Below are positions 1 through 15,500 of a stretch of 64,000 bases of DNA, piece by piece. The stretch is from positions 19,203,754-19,267,753 of the forward strand of contig CAIIXF020000011.1 in the NCBI GenBank assembly GCA_903813345.2, written 5' to 3'. Each line of letters starts with the position of its first letter. Positions within the stretch are counted from its first letter, which is position 1. Below the pieces are notes generated by a model that was given only the letters and a program-made list of their open reading frames with translations, ran no database searches and was not told the DNA's origin. Both the position numbers and the translations under genes were made by a program. The stretch comes from Owenia fusiformis. Lineage: Eukaryota; Annelida; Polychaeta; Sabellida; Oweniidae.

Positions 1-673
1 TAGTGGATGGGGGGGGGGAGGAGGGTGTCACATGGGCCTGTAGCTAGGTCACTGTCAGAATGTCAGTTGAAGAAGGAATGCTTTGACCTACAGATGTACT
101 CCTGAATGCTCTAAAATATGGACATATTATAAAGTAACAAAGATGCAAAATCAAAACACAAGAATGGCTGATAAGTACTTTCACTATATAATTATTTTAT
201 TAAGAAATGAGTATTTGTATATATCACAGTTGTATAAAATCTCATTAAAGAGAACACATATTCTCCAAGTTCATTCCATGTATAAATCCAATATCCCAGT
301 TACTAGTATATATTCCTTTACTCTGAGATAAGTTTATCAGAAATTCATAAATATTATTCATGCCAAAGTGTTTACTCATATTTTCTAATTTTTATATAAA
401 TCTTTAATTCATACAAAATTCATTCATTTTCTAGTCTTGCTTCAAAACTCTGGACCCTCCCCCCTCATCCAGCAAGACCACTCAATTTGTCAAACAAATG
501 TAGTGAAAACATGGCATAACATGATTCATATGAGAAAAATTTCCTGTACTCTTGCTTTGATAATGTTCCTTTAACTTGCCTTGGACTTGGTAAAGAAGAA
601 TCATCAAAGCCCATCAAGTATGCGCAATCTTTTACAAATGCCCATACAAAAATTTCCGATTGTCACCAAAATC
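1..673. other. 3' flank of the unrecognised minus-strand gene
   Basis: No coding exon is visible here. The stretch lies downstream of the stop codon at 674-676 and probably holds the 3' UTR. A reverse-strand AATAAA (TTTATT at 196-201) is one possible polyadenylation signal. Bases 1-50 (TAGTGGATGGGGG and the following GTAGCTAGGTCAC) resemble one end of the short inverted-repeat element at 62643-62768, so the window opens inside a repeat copy. Confidence 0.4.
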
Positions 674-3600
674 TCAACTGCTTGGGACTTCCTGTTCATT
701 TAGAGATTCAGGCACATTTTGATAATCAGGAACAGTGTTCCTATTTTGATAATCCGGGATAGGATTCCTATTTTGATAATCTGGAATAACGTTCCTATTT
801 TGATAATCTGGAATAGTGTTCCTATTTGGATTGTTTTGTGAGTAAGCTTTATTCAGTGGGGACTCATATCTCGAGTGGACTCTTGTATGAGGAGCGGAGT
901 TTGGCATCCCGTCTCCTGATTCCAACCATTTCTTAATTGAATATTCTGGACCATCTCTATGGAAGTTTTGACTTAAATCAAATAAGTTCATGACGGAAAG
1001 TTTGTTTTTTGGTATGGGTGGTAGTTGTAACATCGAGGGGGGTTGTGTCAGACGCATATCTCCCGCACCTGCAATGATGAACATTATGAGCGATAGAAAT
1101 AATTTTTAAATAAAGAGGGCAGACCAATCAATCTGTGACTATTACAAGGTAAGTGGGATTCTACCGCTGTTGCCATCTTTATATCAGCTCAAAACTGAAT
1201 TTTCTACAGTACGTCCCAAAAAACGCAACAAAGAAAGAAGAATCACAAAACCAGTGATGATTACATCATTGTGTTTTCATACATGGGTGAAAAGGCCTTT
1301 GTGCCAAGTTATGAAATATCTATCAACTGATCCTTATTGTGCAATCAGGTAAATCATTGTGTAATTGGTACTTGGGATTAAATTTTTGTCTCAAGATTTA
1401 AACAACACAAGTTTCTCATTTAGATTCACTAGGAAAAAAGAAAAAATGAAAAGAAAATTTAACTTTAAAGGCCCCATGTAAAGTTTAAACCACTTTGGCT
1501 TATATTGTAGTCTTACCCAATGTTATCAAAGTGTGATATGTGAAACCTTGTTTTTTAATTTCAAAAAGTGGTTTTTGATAGACTTTTTGTTCCAAAATTT
1601 GTGAATTTATTTAAAACCAACTTTTAGAGGTCACTCATATCTTCTAATTAGCCACAATTCATATCAATGCATAGCATACATCCTCCCATGTTTTTTGCCG
1701 AAAAAATTAAGAAAATCGGTTGATAAACAAGCGAGAAATGAACTTATCAGTGCATGAAAATGGTTCTGAGAAAAATGCATTTCAAAATTTTAGTTCTCAT
1801 AGAAACCAATGGTACAATGATATCTAAAACATAATTTATTCTTCCTTTTAACCTGGTTAGACAATCCACATTGGTTTTTATGAAAGTCTAGCATATTTAG
1901 AAAAGATTGACATCGAAAAAAAAAATTCAAGTTTTTTCAAAAAGTTTTTGTTACCTTAGTGACATCACTAATGTTTCAAAATATTTTTGATAAGCTAAAA
2001 CATTGAAGTGGCCTATTAAATATGACATTTTATTATTGAAATAGTGTGTCTTTTGTTCAATCTTTGCATTGGTGTTAAAAATATAATCTTTTTTGAAATG
2101 CATTAAGAAATATTTGATGATTAAGAAATTTCAACTTTTTTGAAAAATGGCGGGAAATTTGAATATTTGAGAAATGAAATGCTCACAACTTTTTTTTCAA
2201 AAAAAGTTTTTTTGTTCAAAAATCTCTAAAATCACTTTTTAAGTCCTGACAAATAGTAAATGAATGATAAAAAAATATTTTCAAACTTTAGACGGGGACT
2301 TTAAGTGTTCATAAGTATCAATGTTGGTTCAGTTAGCGAAACATGGCAAAAAAAGTGGTATAAACAGTCGTTGTCTGTCATCTTATGAAAGATTACTCAT
2401 GAAAGATTACATTCCATGCCCTTTCACATGACCACTATTTCTCTACACACTGTGACTGGCCTGTGTGTCCATGTCGCACACCTCTTTGAATCATCTGGGT
2501 TTCTGGCAGAGAGCATCAACCTCATTGGTGACTCTTTGTTAACTGTTGCTATGTCTAAAACTTGGCCTAGAGCAGTTGTGCAAAAGGAATGATTATTCAG
2601 TGGTCCGTAGTCTTATATGAATAATTGACATACCACTGGAAAGAGGAGACGTGTGGCTTCCTGGTAAACCAAATCAAACTGATGTAATCATCACTGGTTT
2701 TGTGATTTTACAATGTTTTTGTTTGTTGCGTTTTTTTATGGGACGCACTGTATAAGGTTTTGATTTTGGAATGTATATAGGACTGTTACATGTAAAAATG
2801 TGCAAATAACTGTCAAGTGGACCATGGACAGTACAATTATGATTCAACTTATATTACAAAAAGTGATAAAATGGTAAAAACCTGTATATAGGGAACACCT
2901 AAGGAGTCACATAAAAGTGTTCACTGAAGGTAGATGTTCAGTACAAAGAGGAGATTTCATACAGGAACATGTGTAATATTTGTCTTCAAGTAGTGTTCAC
3001 TAAACACAGGTGTTCACTAGAGAGAGAGGTGTTCACTACAACAGGTTTTCCTGTATGTAGTATTTTGTATTACAGTATTTATTTGTCTTTTTACATACAA
3101 ATACTGTACCTGTTGCATGGAAATACTGATGCGCTCTGGGATTGAATACATTCCCACTCTGGAATGGCATGAACACGGCTGGCAAGTTTACATCTAAATA
3201 AAGAACAACAAAATTCTTACTCAGCTGATTTGGATGATATTAATGAATGAGTATAAAATCATAACAAACAGATGATTAAAGTAATGAAAATGGATCTGGG
3301 TGATATTCTGGTTTGAAGATTTGAATCTGTATTTGTCTCTATCCAGTTATCATCAAAAGTGTTCATATGAAAAATGAACTTAACATTTTCAGTCTGGAGA
3401 CAAAAGGTTAATTGATGATGTTATTACTGTATGTGACTTCACATATCCAATTCCAAACAAATAACAAACAATAATAATGTAGAAATTGGTGGTGACATAA
3501 TCCAAAACGTCCATACCTTGCATGACATCATACATGTCTTCTCCCTGCTTGCTACTGAGTCGGAACTGTCCCGCCATTTGTTTCTCTATTTGTTCCCGCA

Positions 3601-6488
3601 CCTCCCCCATAACTTCCTCTTTCACCCTATCACGATTGTGCATGCTCTCCTCCTCATAAGTCTTCATACGCTCAAAAAACTGGAAAATATTTATTAAACA
3701 TTTGATTCCCTCAATTTATGCTAAAACTTTTAAGAACTAGGAAAGTCTTCATTTGCTCAAAAAGCTGGAAAATATTTATAATACATTTATGTTGAAACCT
3801 ATATATATCAGGACAATTCTTTAATTCGAACACCTCACAATGTGAACAGCTTTCCCTACTCCCAATTGTTATCTCCCACTGACTCACATACAAGTATTTA
3901 ATAAACATAAACCTTGAAATGTGAACATCTGCTAATTAGTCTAAATCTGAACAATTTTGGCCAGTCACAATGGGATTCGAATGAGACATGTTTAACTGTA
4001 TTTCTTGAACTTGCCCTCAATGTTTTATACCTCTTGAAATTATCAAATCCATATTTTTGGAATAAAAATATTTCATGTACGATGGTTAATAAACCAGAAC
4101 AACGGCAACGCCAAAGCGTAGCGAATCCCATCGAACAGAAATGACTGGCATTTTTACAAACGAAATATATAGCAAATATCATAAAACAACACACCAGAAA
4201 GGCCACCATTTTCAAAATGGTTGCTCACTAGCCAAGTTGTCATCAGAAGAAATAATATGCTTTTAAGTAGCCACCTATAAAATTTTTGGAAAATCACACA
4301 AATGTACTTGTAAAATAACACACATAAAAATGGTGGCCATTTTTCAAAATGGCCGACTACTCCCCAAAGATTTATGAGCCAATGTGCCATGCTTAAAGTA
4401 TTCACATATCAAATATGAAAAAATCGCTCCACTACTTTTCGAGTTATAGTAAAAAATGTAAAAATGACAGCCATTTTTTAAAATGGCCGCCTACTATCTG
4501 AAGTGTCATGAGACAGTATGCAAGGCTCATAAGTATTCACATATCAAATATGAACAAAATCGCTTCACTACTTTTCAAGTTATAGTAAAAAACGTAAAAA
4601 TGGTGGCCATTTTTCAAAATGGCCGCCTACTACCCAAAGTGTCATTAGACAGTGTGCCATGCTTATAGTATTCACATATAAAATATGAAACATACCAAAT
4701 ATGAACAAAATCGCTCCACTACTTTTAAAGTTATAGTGAATTACGTTAAAATGGGGCCATTTTTCAAAATGGCCACCTTCTACCAAAAGTGTCATTAGAC
4801 AGTGTACCATGCTTTTAGTATTCACATACCAAATATAAACAAAATCGCTCCACTCCTTTTCGAGTTATAGTAAAATACCTTAAAATGGCGGCCATTTTTC
4901 AAAATGGCCACCTTCTACCAAAAGTGTCATTGGACAGTGTGTCATGCTTATAGTATTCACATACAAAATATGAACAAAATCGCTTCACTACTTTTCGAGT
5001 TATAGTAAAATATGTTAAAATGGTGGCCATTTTTCAAATTTTTTTTCAAAATGGCCACCTTCTACCAAAAGTGTCATAGGACAGTGTGCCATGCTTATAG
5101 TATTCACATACCAAATATGAACAAAATCGCTCCACTACTTTTCGAGTTATAGTAAAATATTTTAAAATGGCGGCCATTTTTCAAAACTTCTAGCCCCATA
5201 GGGTATATGTGTACAAAATATGATCAAAATCGGGCCAACGGTATTTGAGTTATTGCCCGGACGGACGGACGGACAGACGGACGGACGGACGGACGTACGT
5301 ACGGACGTAGGTATGGACGGACGGACGGACGGACGGACGGACGGAGGCGTTCCCTATATCCCTCCGAACTTCGTTCGATGGGATAAAAAAACAAAAACAT
5401 GTCAGACTATAAGAAGGTTTACACAAAACATGTCAACAGTAACGTAAGTTAAAAAAATAAATTTAATGTAAAAAAAATTTGATACAATGATTTGTATTTT
5501 AGCCAGATGTATTTTATATTGACCCTTAGTAACTTACTCCTTTCTGAAGCTTCTCTCCCCATTTAGGATTATTTTTGCCGATTCTGAAACTTTTCTTACT
5601 TCTGGAGGCATCACTTCTGTAATATAAATAAACATTAATACATATAAGGTTGTCAAGGTAGTTGTCAATTTACTTCAAAGTACTTTAAAACATTGTAATC
5701 ATTTAATGTACATTCGTTGTTGATACCCGGGTGTTGATACAAATTCAGCAAAGTCTATTTCAACAAAACTAAAGCTGCATTGTACTTCTATGTTATAATT
5801 TGGATACAATAATGATATACTGTACATTTATAGTAACTTACTTTTCTTTATTAGGTGGTTTTGGCATAGATGTGGTACTGTATTCCCCGCTATATGGCCT
5901 TGATGGCGCCATCTGGGACTGGGAATGTGACATGTCTTCACCTCCTTCTGTCCGTACCATGTTGTGCATATTTTCAGCCAATTCTTGCAGACGTCTCCTG
6001 ATTTAAGAGCACAAATTTTATTCAATTCATAATTATATTTGAGAAATAAGTTGATGTTTTATGACACCAATAAATAAGTAAACACACACGCTTAATTTTG
6101 ATTTCCTAAAATGAAGTAATAACTACAAAGATTCAATAATTACTCTGGGCAATTGGGTTAAATTGGTGGCCTTATCATTGATATCGAGCTATAGGTTATT
6201 CTAGTCACTTTTCTGAGTAGATGAGTCAATGCCAGAAAAAGGTAAAAAATGAATCAAGAATCATTCAAGAGATTTTTCCAACTTACTCATATTCCTCCTG
6301 CAGCATGACCATTTCATCCACATGCTGCTGTTTTAATGCATCATACTCACTTTGTGGCACAGTTTCCTACAATGAGAAATAAATCATGTTCAGTATCTAT
6401 GGTTGCCATGGAAACTGTGTTAAACAATTTTCGTCTCATGTTTCATTTGAATTTGAAATTTGCTTTATCATCAGCTAATATAAGGGCG

Positions 6489-6520
<32 letters not shown>

Positions 6521-9500
6521 AAATACAAAGACTTCATAAGACCCATGATCCATAAAGTCATGATCATAACATTTTCTCTTACCTCTATGGGTTCAGGTGT
6601 AAATGATATCGGAGACAATCCTCTCTCCTTGAGATCTTTATGTAAGCTCTTCTTGTCCCATTTATCCAGGTCAATTCCTGTCAGATCATTGACTAGCTCT
6701 TTCAAGGGGTTGGTCTCCCCAGCGCGGGTCAAGGTCAAAGGTTGAACACGTTTTGACCAATAGCAGACTAGTGGCACAGCTCCAACAGGCATCTGAACTG
6801 AATCAGTTCGCCCTACAAATAGCATGTAAATGAGCTTTAAATTCAGAGGAATATTTTGATTTTCAAAGCAACATGTTTAAATTGTTCTTATGCATGATGC
6901 CTGCACACATACTAAGCCTCTGTTACATGTCTTGTTGGCCTACACACATTCTTGGCTAGAGATTGCAAACATTCTTAACTTACTCATCTGATTGCCAATA
7001 TACTTGGTATATACAGATTATTTGCCTTTCAGTATTCTTGGCATACAGATTCTTGGTGTGCCCATATTATTGGTATGAAGATCATTGGACCATGTCATAT
7101 CTATGCAAGTTCAATATTTTAAAAAGACCATACTATATAGGGTGAGAAAAACATTAAGGTCTTTGGAATCAACTAACCTCTATGTTGTATGGAATACAAT
7201 GGGAAGTTCACAGGGACAGCTTTCCTTAACTTTGACGCAGGGTCATCACCACGTGTACTTGGCCTTGATGACGATACAGATTCACGTTCAAGGGTTTTCT
7301 TCTTGGCATCTGATCTCTTGAGCTGTTCCTCCCAGTCTAGTTGCGATAGAGGAGTGTCACGACCATCTAAGATGTCCTCATCTCCTGTTTCTAGTGGCTC
7401 AACTATGATTGGTAGATCCTATGGATAGAATTGATCATTGATAATATAACATTGAAATAATTGAGCAACTAAATGATTAGACCCCCTTCCTCCTCTTATA
7501 AGTGTTAAAGCTTATGGTCATTGAAGTGAAATTAATGTAACATTACCACACGTTTAAATGTTTTTTTTACCATCATAGTCTAGATGTAATTCCTTTTGTG
7601 TAAAAATATCACAATGAACCCGTTAACATGCAAAATGTCACTGCATACCATTTTTTACAGACACCAACCACTGAACGCCTAACATGAACCACCAAACACC
7701 AACCACTGAACACCAAACCTCTACCACCAAAAGCTGAACACCATCCACAACAAAGTTGGATACTATAACAACATGTGACCACTTGTGGTGGTGACATAAT
7801 AATTTAACCTGGCCTGCCCTTACCAATAGTTCCAAGTCTTTCATCTCCACAGTTGCCATTGAGTGCATCTCCTCCATAGGTCCAGTATGAACAGATATTC
7901 TCAGGTTGTCCTCTACTACAGTGGCTGGTCTCTTCGATTTAGTTTTAGGAGGAGGTGCCATTGAAAACTCAAACTCTTCATATTTGTGCATGTTGTTAGC
8001 ACTAGTAACCCGACTGCCAACCCTCCCTGCACCAGCTGCGTAACAAATAAAGTATAGCAGTATGAATATATGTACAGCTTTTGTTCGCTATAATATATAT
8101 ATGGGGGGGGGGGTTCTCCTGAGATAAGGCACATTACTAGGCCCTTAACAAATTAAAAATAAGGCTCATAAAATACATTTTGTTAGTTCAATGTAGTTTT
8201 TACTACCAGTTTGTCTCTAGTTAAGGTAAGAAAGCAATTAAGCCTCTAGGTGTACATAGTTATGAGCTTTTTGAGTTGTTTTTAACAAATATATCATATC
8301 TCAACACGAAGCTACAATAATGAGAAATGTTGCGTCACATTGCATTATTAAACAATCAACAAACAAACAATCAATCAAAAAACAAATAAACAAACAAGCT
8401 GTATTTACCTGCTGCTGGTCTGGCATTAGTTTTTGAACCAATCAATCTGCCACCTTTTGGGCGTTCTTTCTTCTTGTCTTTTTCAGCTTCTTCCTTTTCT
8501 TTACTGGCATTACTCTCTACATCCTGAAGGTAAAATGTACACCAATGATATTAACATGGTTGTCACATTTTTCAATGCAATACAAGAATGTAATGTTAAT
8601 GTTATGAACATTTTGAATTCTATTGAAATTTCATCACATGCTTTATTCAAAACAAATGCAAAATGTCACCACCTGCCATTTGTTACAGACACTGAACACC
8701 AACCACTGGACACCATCCACAAAAAAAAATGATGATTGACTACTGAAAACCACAAACCTGCAAAGTGCAGAAATGATGCCCAAAATAAGCTGATAAGCCT
8801 ATTGAAAATTACTTTTGAGTATTACCATCGTGGACAAAGAATATAGTTATTCTTACAGAATCTGTTGGTAAAGCCATGTCAAGTTGTGACGTCTTGTAAT
8901 AGTTATCTTTATACACCAGATGGCACTTCAGTTCCCTTGAGTCTATATCAACAGGTGTGTAAACACGGACACGCAATGACATTGTCGTTTCTGGCTCATG
9001 AGTCCATGTTGCGCTGTCACTCATTTCAGGTTTCAATTCAGCTGGAACTAGCCTCATATTCTGGAAAAAGTTTGGTATCTATAAGTATAAATTGCCATTT
9101 TGATCTCAAAGAATCAGAGTGAGAATAAAGGAAAATTAAGGATAGTATCCAATTTTGATTTTGTTTGGGGAAGGGTAAATGATGATAATCATTTAGCCAT
9201 TATCAACATTTTTCAGATTTTTTCTAGGAGACTTAACTTAAAACAAGAAACATTTTCTTTTTCCTTGGGACAGCATTCATGAGTAAATTCAGGGATAAAA
9301 TATAGGGAAGAGTTGAAACTCTTATTTAGGCATACAATATACTTCAAAAATATACCGTGAGAATTAATATCAGGTAATATTATATTGTTCATTTTAATGT
9401 AGTACTTTCTGTGTATAAGAGACAATATGATAATTATTTCTCAATATGTAATAATGTATATATAATATGATGAAATTGTAGTTAAAATCATTTTCTTGGT

Positions 9501-12500
9501 TTATAATATTGACTGACATTCCAATAGCATGTGTGCATTTTTAAATTATCATGGTGAAACTAACAACTGTAAATCTATGATATCTACAATAAAAGGGTTA
9601 ACTACTATAAAATACAATAAATATAAAACTGTGTAATAAAAGGGTTAACTACAATAAAATACAATAAATATAAAACTGTGTTAAGTGTAACGTGGAATTA
9701 AGTGTAAATACACTGTTACTGTTGGTTAACATAGTGCAGGGAGTTACTTACTTAGTGAGAGTGACACACTTCATGTTAAAATACACTAAATTAAAAGCAC
9801 TATAATTTGTATGTCCAGCATCAGTACTATACAGTTTTAAAAATATGAAGCAACTATTAGAAAATCTATGGGGAATAGAACAACATGTATGGTAAAATAA
9901 CTATGGGAGAAAATGGTCATTCAAGCGATGATGGTTTCATCATTATGACATCACAGATTTTTCATTCTTGAACAAAGATAATAAAATTGTGCATTAAGAA
10001 AGTCAATAATATGCTTTACATCTTGTACATGTGGTTATATGCACTGTTTGTTGTACATCTATATTTATACAATATATGGTGGTGTACTTTGTGCTTGGAC
10101 ACCATGCAGAGAATTTAGTTCCTTTACTTACATGTACCAAACCTTCTAAAATAATGTTAGAATTTTATTTCACTTTAAACGTCAAACGTTAGTGCTCAAA
10201 TAAAATAAATCGCAGTAAACACTTTTTCATGTAACAATACTGCACACTGTTCTTCAAGTGTGCCAAGATTGTGCTAAAATTTCAACATTTGAATGATTAT
10301 CAACAGCACAGAATCAAAACTCCATGTTCGTTAATCAAAAAATGTCACGGCAGTGCTGATTTTGAGACCTTATCAGATATGCTTGAAGCGCGAGTACTTG
10401 GCCGACCAAAGGTATCAACCCCATCAAGAATGAAATCATCTGTGAATCGGACCATTTTAATGTCACTTGCAGAGTCACTGTCTCCCTCATCATCTTCATC
10501 TCCTCCATCATCTCCTGATTCATCATCGTCTCCTTCACTGTCCATGCCCTAATATGGTAGTGCATTAAGCAAAATGTTAAGGATGAGATTGGATGTATAG
10601 ATAGAATAAAACAATTGAGTATCTTTGCTAGGTAAGCGAAGCTGAAAGGCAAGAATCATTTAGGGAACTGGAAGAAAATGGCCTCTAAATAACCAAAAGA
10701 AGCCACAAAAGCAAAATAAATGTCCTATGTGTATTCCTAAAATATTATGTTTACTCTACAATTAATGCATTAGAAGATAAAACAGTGCATTGACAGTTAA
10801 ATCTGTTTTAAATGGGGAAGGTTCTCACACAATATGTAACGGTCCATATTAGTAACACAGTGAAGTAACTGTTACAATGACTACAATTTCTTTAAGATTT
10901 TTCAAACATAGCGAAAAAAGTTAGAACTGTAGTTTTATAATTCTACAACTGGTTGCAATATAACTACCATCTTGAACATAGTGCAAGTATAGAATTGGTG
11001 AATTGGCATCTCTCTTTAGAAATGGCAATAGAATATTACAGTAATGTAGTTATCATAACAATTACTTCACTGTATGTACATTGTATGTATCGATTAGATG
11101 GTTTATAACATTGTCTCACATCTCGTCCTCTCTACATTCTATTAAATTAAAACAAGCATTTAGAAAAGAAATTGTGGCTTTCGGGGGGGGGGGGTATAAT
11201 AAAACAACTTTATGACACAAGATTGGTAAGTTTGGAATTGTTGTGTTATCAGGAATCAAAAGCATGCTACTCTTCTACAAGCGAGGGAAATAACCCAGAA
11301 TTCATAGATGAAAGACCTATCTCTATTAGCCAATAATGGTTCATCTTTATTTGGGAATAGGTTCTTCTATGAATGCTGGGGTTTCCCCCTCTTCTCCTCT
11401 AACCTGTAGAAAGCTTGACAGGTCTTGATCTATAAGTTAAGCCCATGGTTACAGTATATGTTATAAGCATGTACATGTAGATAATAGATGTCTGATTAAA
11501 CAGAACCATTGGCTCCCAGAGTGTGCTATAAGCTGCTAATGGGGATTCAAAATTGTGGTTATTTAAAGTGACACATTGCAATTGGTCATATTATTTCCAG
11601 CAAATTCCAGATAAAAACACAAAGCATCAATAAATGCTTCCCAGTCTCCTTAAGGAGAAATCAAAGGGAGAAATTATAAATGTATCATCATCAACTCTTA
11701 ATATTCTCCACATTCTCAGATTATTGACAATTGCACAGAAATTAAAATTCATGTTTTTCTGGAAAATGCATGTTATTTCTTGACCAATGTGATATTGCGT
11801 TAACAGGAGGGTTGGATTGTACCGAGTCTGTATCTTCATTACTAGCCGTGTCAGCTATTTCTGCTGGCTCAGACCTTGATGTCTCAGTTCCAATCTCCAC
11901 GCCATTGTCCTAAATACAAATGTTACTTACATTACTTTTTGCATCATTTTGATATTAATTTTTGCACAACCTTAAAAGGGCTCTGTCTCTAAAATACCCC
12001 AATTTTTATTGGTTTTTAACAACCTGGAATTGGCACCATTCATAGTCTTTGATACAAAGCCCTATTCCTTAAAATACCAAGCCTTGAAAAATTGCTCACC
12101 AAGAGGAAGGCATGACATGGGCACAATTATATGCACAATGTATAAAATCAATGAATTGAATTGTAATCCCAATTAATTGATTTTCAATACAGCTATTACA
12201 AAATCAAACAATTTTATCAATTAAGGAGATACTTATGTTTTGCAATTTCTAGTCCTAAGAAGAATTTTTAAAACTTTTACCATCTTGGATTTTTATATCT
12301 TTATTTGAAAATTTACAAATGAGTTCTATGAAAAACATGTCAAAATCTAAAATTTCTTAAAACAGTTGACACACATGACACACATGTAAAAGGGAATAAT
12401 CAAAGAAACTTCAAAGAGTGTTTTACTGAAAATTAATTAGCTTCTTATTTTCAAAATAAAAATAAATGAAAAACATTAATTGATTAGGTGTAGAATCAAT

Positions 12501-15500
12501 GCAATCAATTAATGAAATTTATCATTTATTTTGTCATTTAATTAAACTTCTACATTTCTAAAATAACTCAGAGTCTTTAGGAAGATACCAATCAAATAAA
12601 CAGATTTCTCTAAATCTAAGTCAATGTTTTCCCTGTGCAAAACCTTATTAATTTTTGTTTAATGTAAATGTAATGTAAAGTTTTCAAATAACAGAGAAAG
12701 CATGATAACAAAAACCATGAAATCTTAAGAAAATTTCAATTAAAAAACATGTATTTCAAGTTTATATTATTGAACTTACCGATCCCATTCTATCACTGCT
12801 CGCCATATCTGAGCCCCGACTACCAAGCTTGATGCGTAATTGTTCAGCAAGTTCAAGATCATCATCATCGTCTTCAGACTCAGATGAATCACTGTTCAAC
12901 TCTCCCAACATTGCCTCAACATGTTCTAGTCTGTAACGTGAAGGAAGTAAATTTTCTTCCAGTTAAAGGTACAAGAAAGAGAGAATGCTTGTGATGGAGG
13001 GAGTTTTATTAAGCTATACAGTGAAACTTGTAATGTTGAACACCTCTATAAGTGGAACACGTCTGTTAGTGGGCCACTTCAGAGTCCCAAGATCAAGTGA
13101 CTTAATGTAAAATGAACCTCTATAAGTGGAACACCTCCCAGGTGGAAAACTTTTAAGAGGTACCTAAGGAGTTCCACTGTGACAAGTTTTACTATATATA
13201 TATATATAATGCATTATAATTTACATTACAGCAATGGAGTGTAAGAACTATTCGTTATTTAAACTTATGGCTCAAGAACATGTACGTATCTGCCAATTAA
13301 GAGTAAACATTACGTGACTGGACTTTTCACATGTATGTCATGTGACCTGTGTTCAACCAATCACAGAATGATAAACAGTACAGTGAGATAATTGTATTTC
13401 TACTTTTGTCAAATTTATGCACTAAATTAAGTCAATTAATTACCCCAATTTTGCTTTGCTCTTAAATTCTTCAATCCTAAACTTCCATCGTCGTCCATGC
13501 CCTCGTGCTGTTGTCAGTTTAGAGAACAACTTTTCCCAGTTCATAATCCTTCGGTCTTTGGCTACTTTTTTAGACTAAATTGAAAAGAAATTAAAAGTAT
13601 TATACAATTATCAATTTGATGAAATATTAAAATTGGAAATACAGTAAAGCCTGTTTAACTGAACACCTCCCAATTTCTTAATCTCCCATTGACTTCCATC
13701 TTAAAAAACCTCGAAATGAGAACACCTGTCAATTTTAACACTTTTTGGCTGGTCCCAATGGTGTTTGGATAAGACAGGTTTACATGTAGAGTGAAAGAAA
13801 GTTGAATCACTACTAAATAATCTTATACAGCTTGAGGAGGTTTAATGAAAATGCTTTCTAGCATGTTGAAATATGCGAGCTCTGAGCGATTTGATTTATT
13901 AACTTTTCCCTTTATAAGTTGTATTATAGTGTTATGGTCAAGGGAAATATATGCAAGGCATTAACATGCTAAATTTAACCACCTGCCATTTGTTACAGAT
14001 GCTGACCACCAAACACCAACTGCTGATCACCACCCCAAAAAAGTTGGAGACTATAACAATATATCACCACCAGAATATAACAAGGCATTAACATGCAAAA
14101 TGTCACCATCTACCATTTGTTACAGATGCCAAACACCAAACACCAAATGCTAAACACCAACCACCACCACAAAAAAAGTTGGAGGCTTACAAAATGTCGA
14201 TCACTTGTGGCGGTATAAAAACCAGAAAAATTGCTGAGCCTTATTATAAAAGTTGACTTACATGTGCATCAATAAGCTGAAGCCTCTTTATTGCGATATT
14301 CAATTGGCGTTGTTTGCTTTCATAATCTTCATGAAGCTTTTTTAAGGCAGCACTTTTCTCTTCCCATGGTGTGGAGTACACTCTGACTAGACGTATCAGC
14401 TCATTCAGAGGATGATTTAAGTCACTTATACTGAAAGTAAACAATATTCACCATCATCACATCAGCATCTTGGAAAGCTGTGATATTAGTTACAGTAACT
14501 GTCATCAGAATGGCTACTAATACCTCCACTATGAAGTTCAAATAAAAACAAATGTCCAAATTCCCTATTTGAGATTCAAAATTTTTCCTCTTATTAAGTA
14601 AAGTCCTCAATCTAAGAAATAAAACATTGATTTCTTTTATACTATACCTACCTTCTAAATAGTTTCCCAGACACAGTACCCAATGTTATTAAAACATTTG
14701 GTGGGAGGGAATGCTTCAGTAGTTCATCTTTTAATTCAAGATACTGAAAAAAGAGATAGTGTACAGTACAAAATAGTAAATTGTAAAATGTAATGATTTA
14801 AATGGTTCAAATACAGTTCTTAAAAAAACATTGGTGGAGGAATTTTTCATTCAATACATGTAGAAATGGATGCTATTTAGTGAGTCAAGTGTCAAGTGTG
14901 CAAAACAATGACTCAAACTTATTCACTAACTATTAAATGAGATGGATAAAAATTCAAGGTATGTGTACTGTACAAGATAACTTTTTAAAGGCATGGTGCA
15001 ATACAATGTTTATATTATGTGGCTGAGTGATGATATTGTTGTCATGATGTGCCATAATTGCACATCAGCAATTTCAGGAATAAACAATAAACATTGATGC
15101 ACATCGCGATGTACATCAGGGAAAAGTTAGAGAAAAGGTTCACAAACTCACAGGTTCTCAAAAATTCACAAATCCCAAGAATTTCTTTGAAGTTAGAAAC
15201 AAAGTTCACAAACTCACAGGTTAACAAAAATTCACAAATCCCCAGAATGACTTTTGGCAATGTAAACTGTGATGAATCGATTAATCGCAATAACACTAAA
15301 AATGATAAACAACAATGCATACCTCTTGTACACCTGCATGAACCATTGCTACAGAGTTATGAACTCCATCACATAAATTGTCAAATTTGTTTGGTTCACT
15401 CTTTCTTATTCCCCCATCTTGGCCATCGTCACTCTCTGAGTCGTCCCAAGATTCCTCATCCTCTTCTTCAGCTAAAACATCCAAGTTTCCAGCACCTGAA

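Noticed and set aside
5220-5447. Open frame rich in Gly-Arg-Thr-Asp
   Set aside because: It is the translation of the (GACG)n microsatellite and its end.
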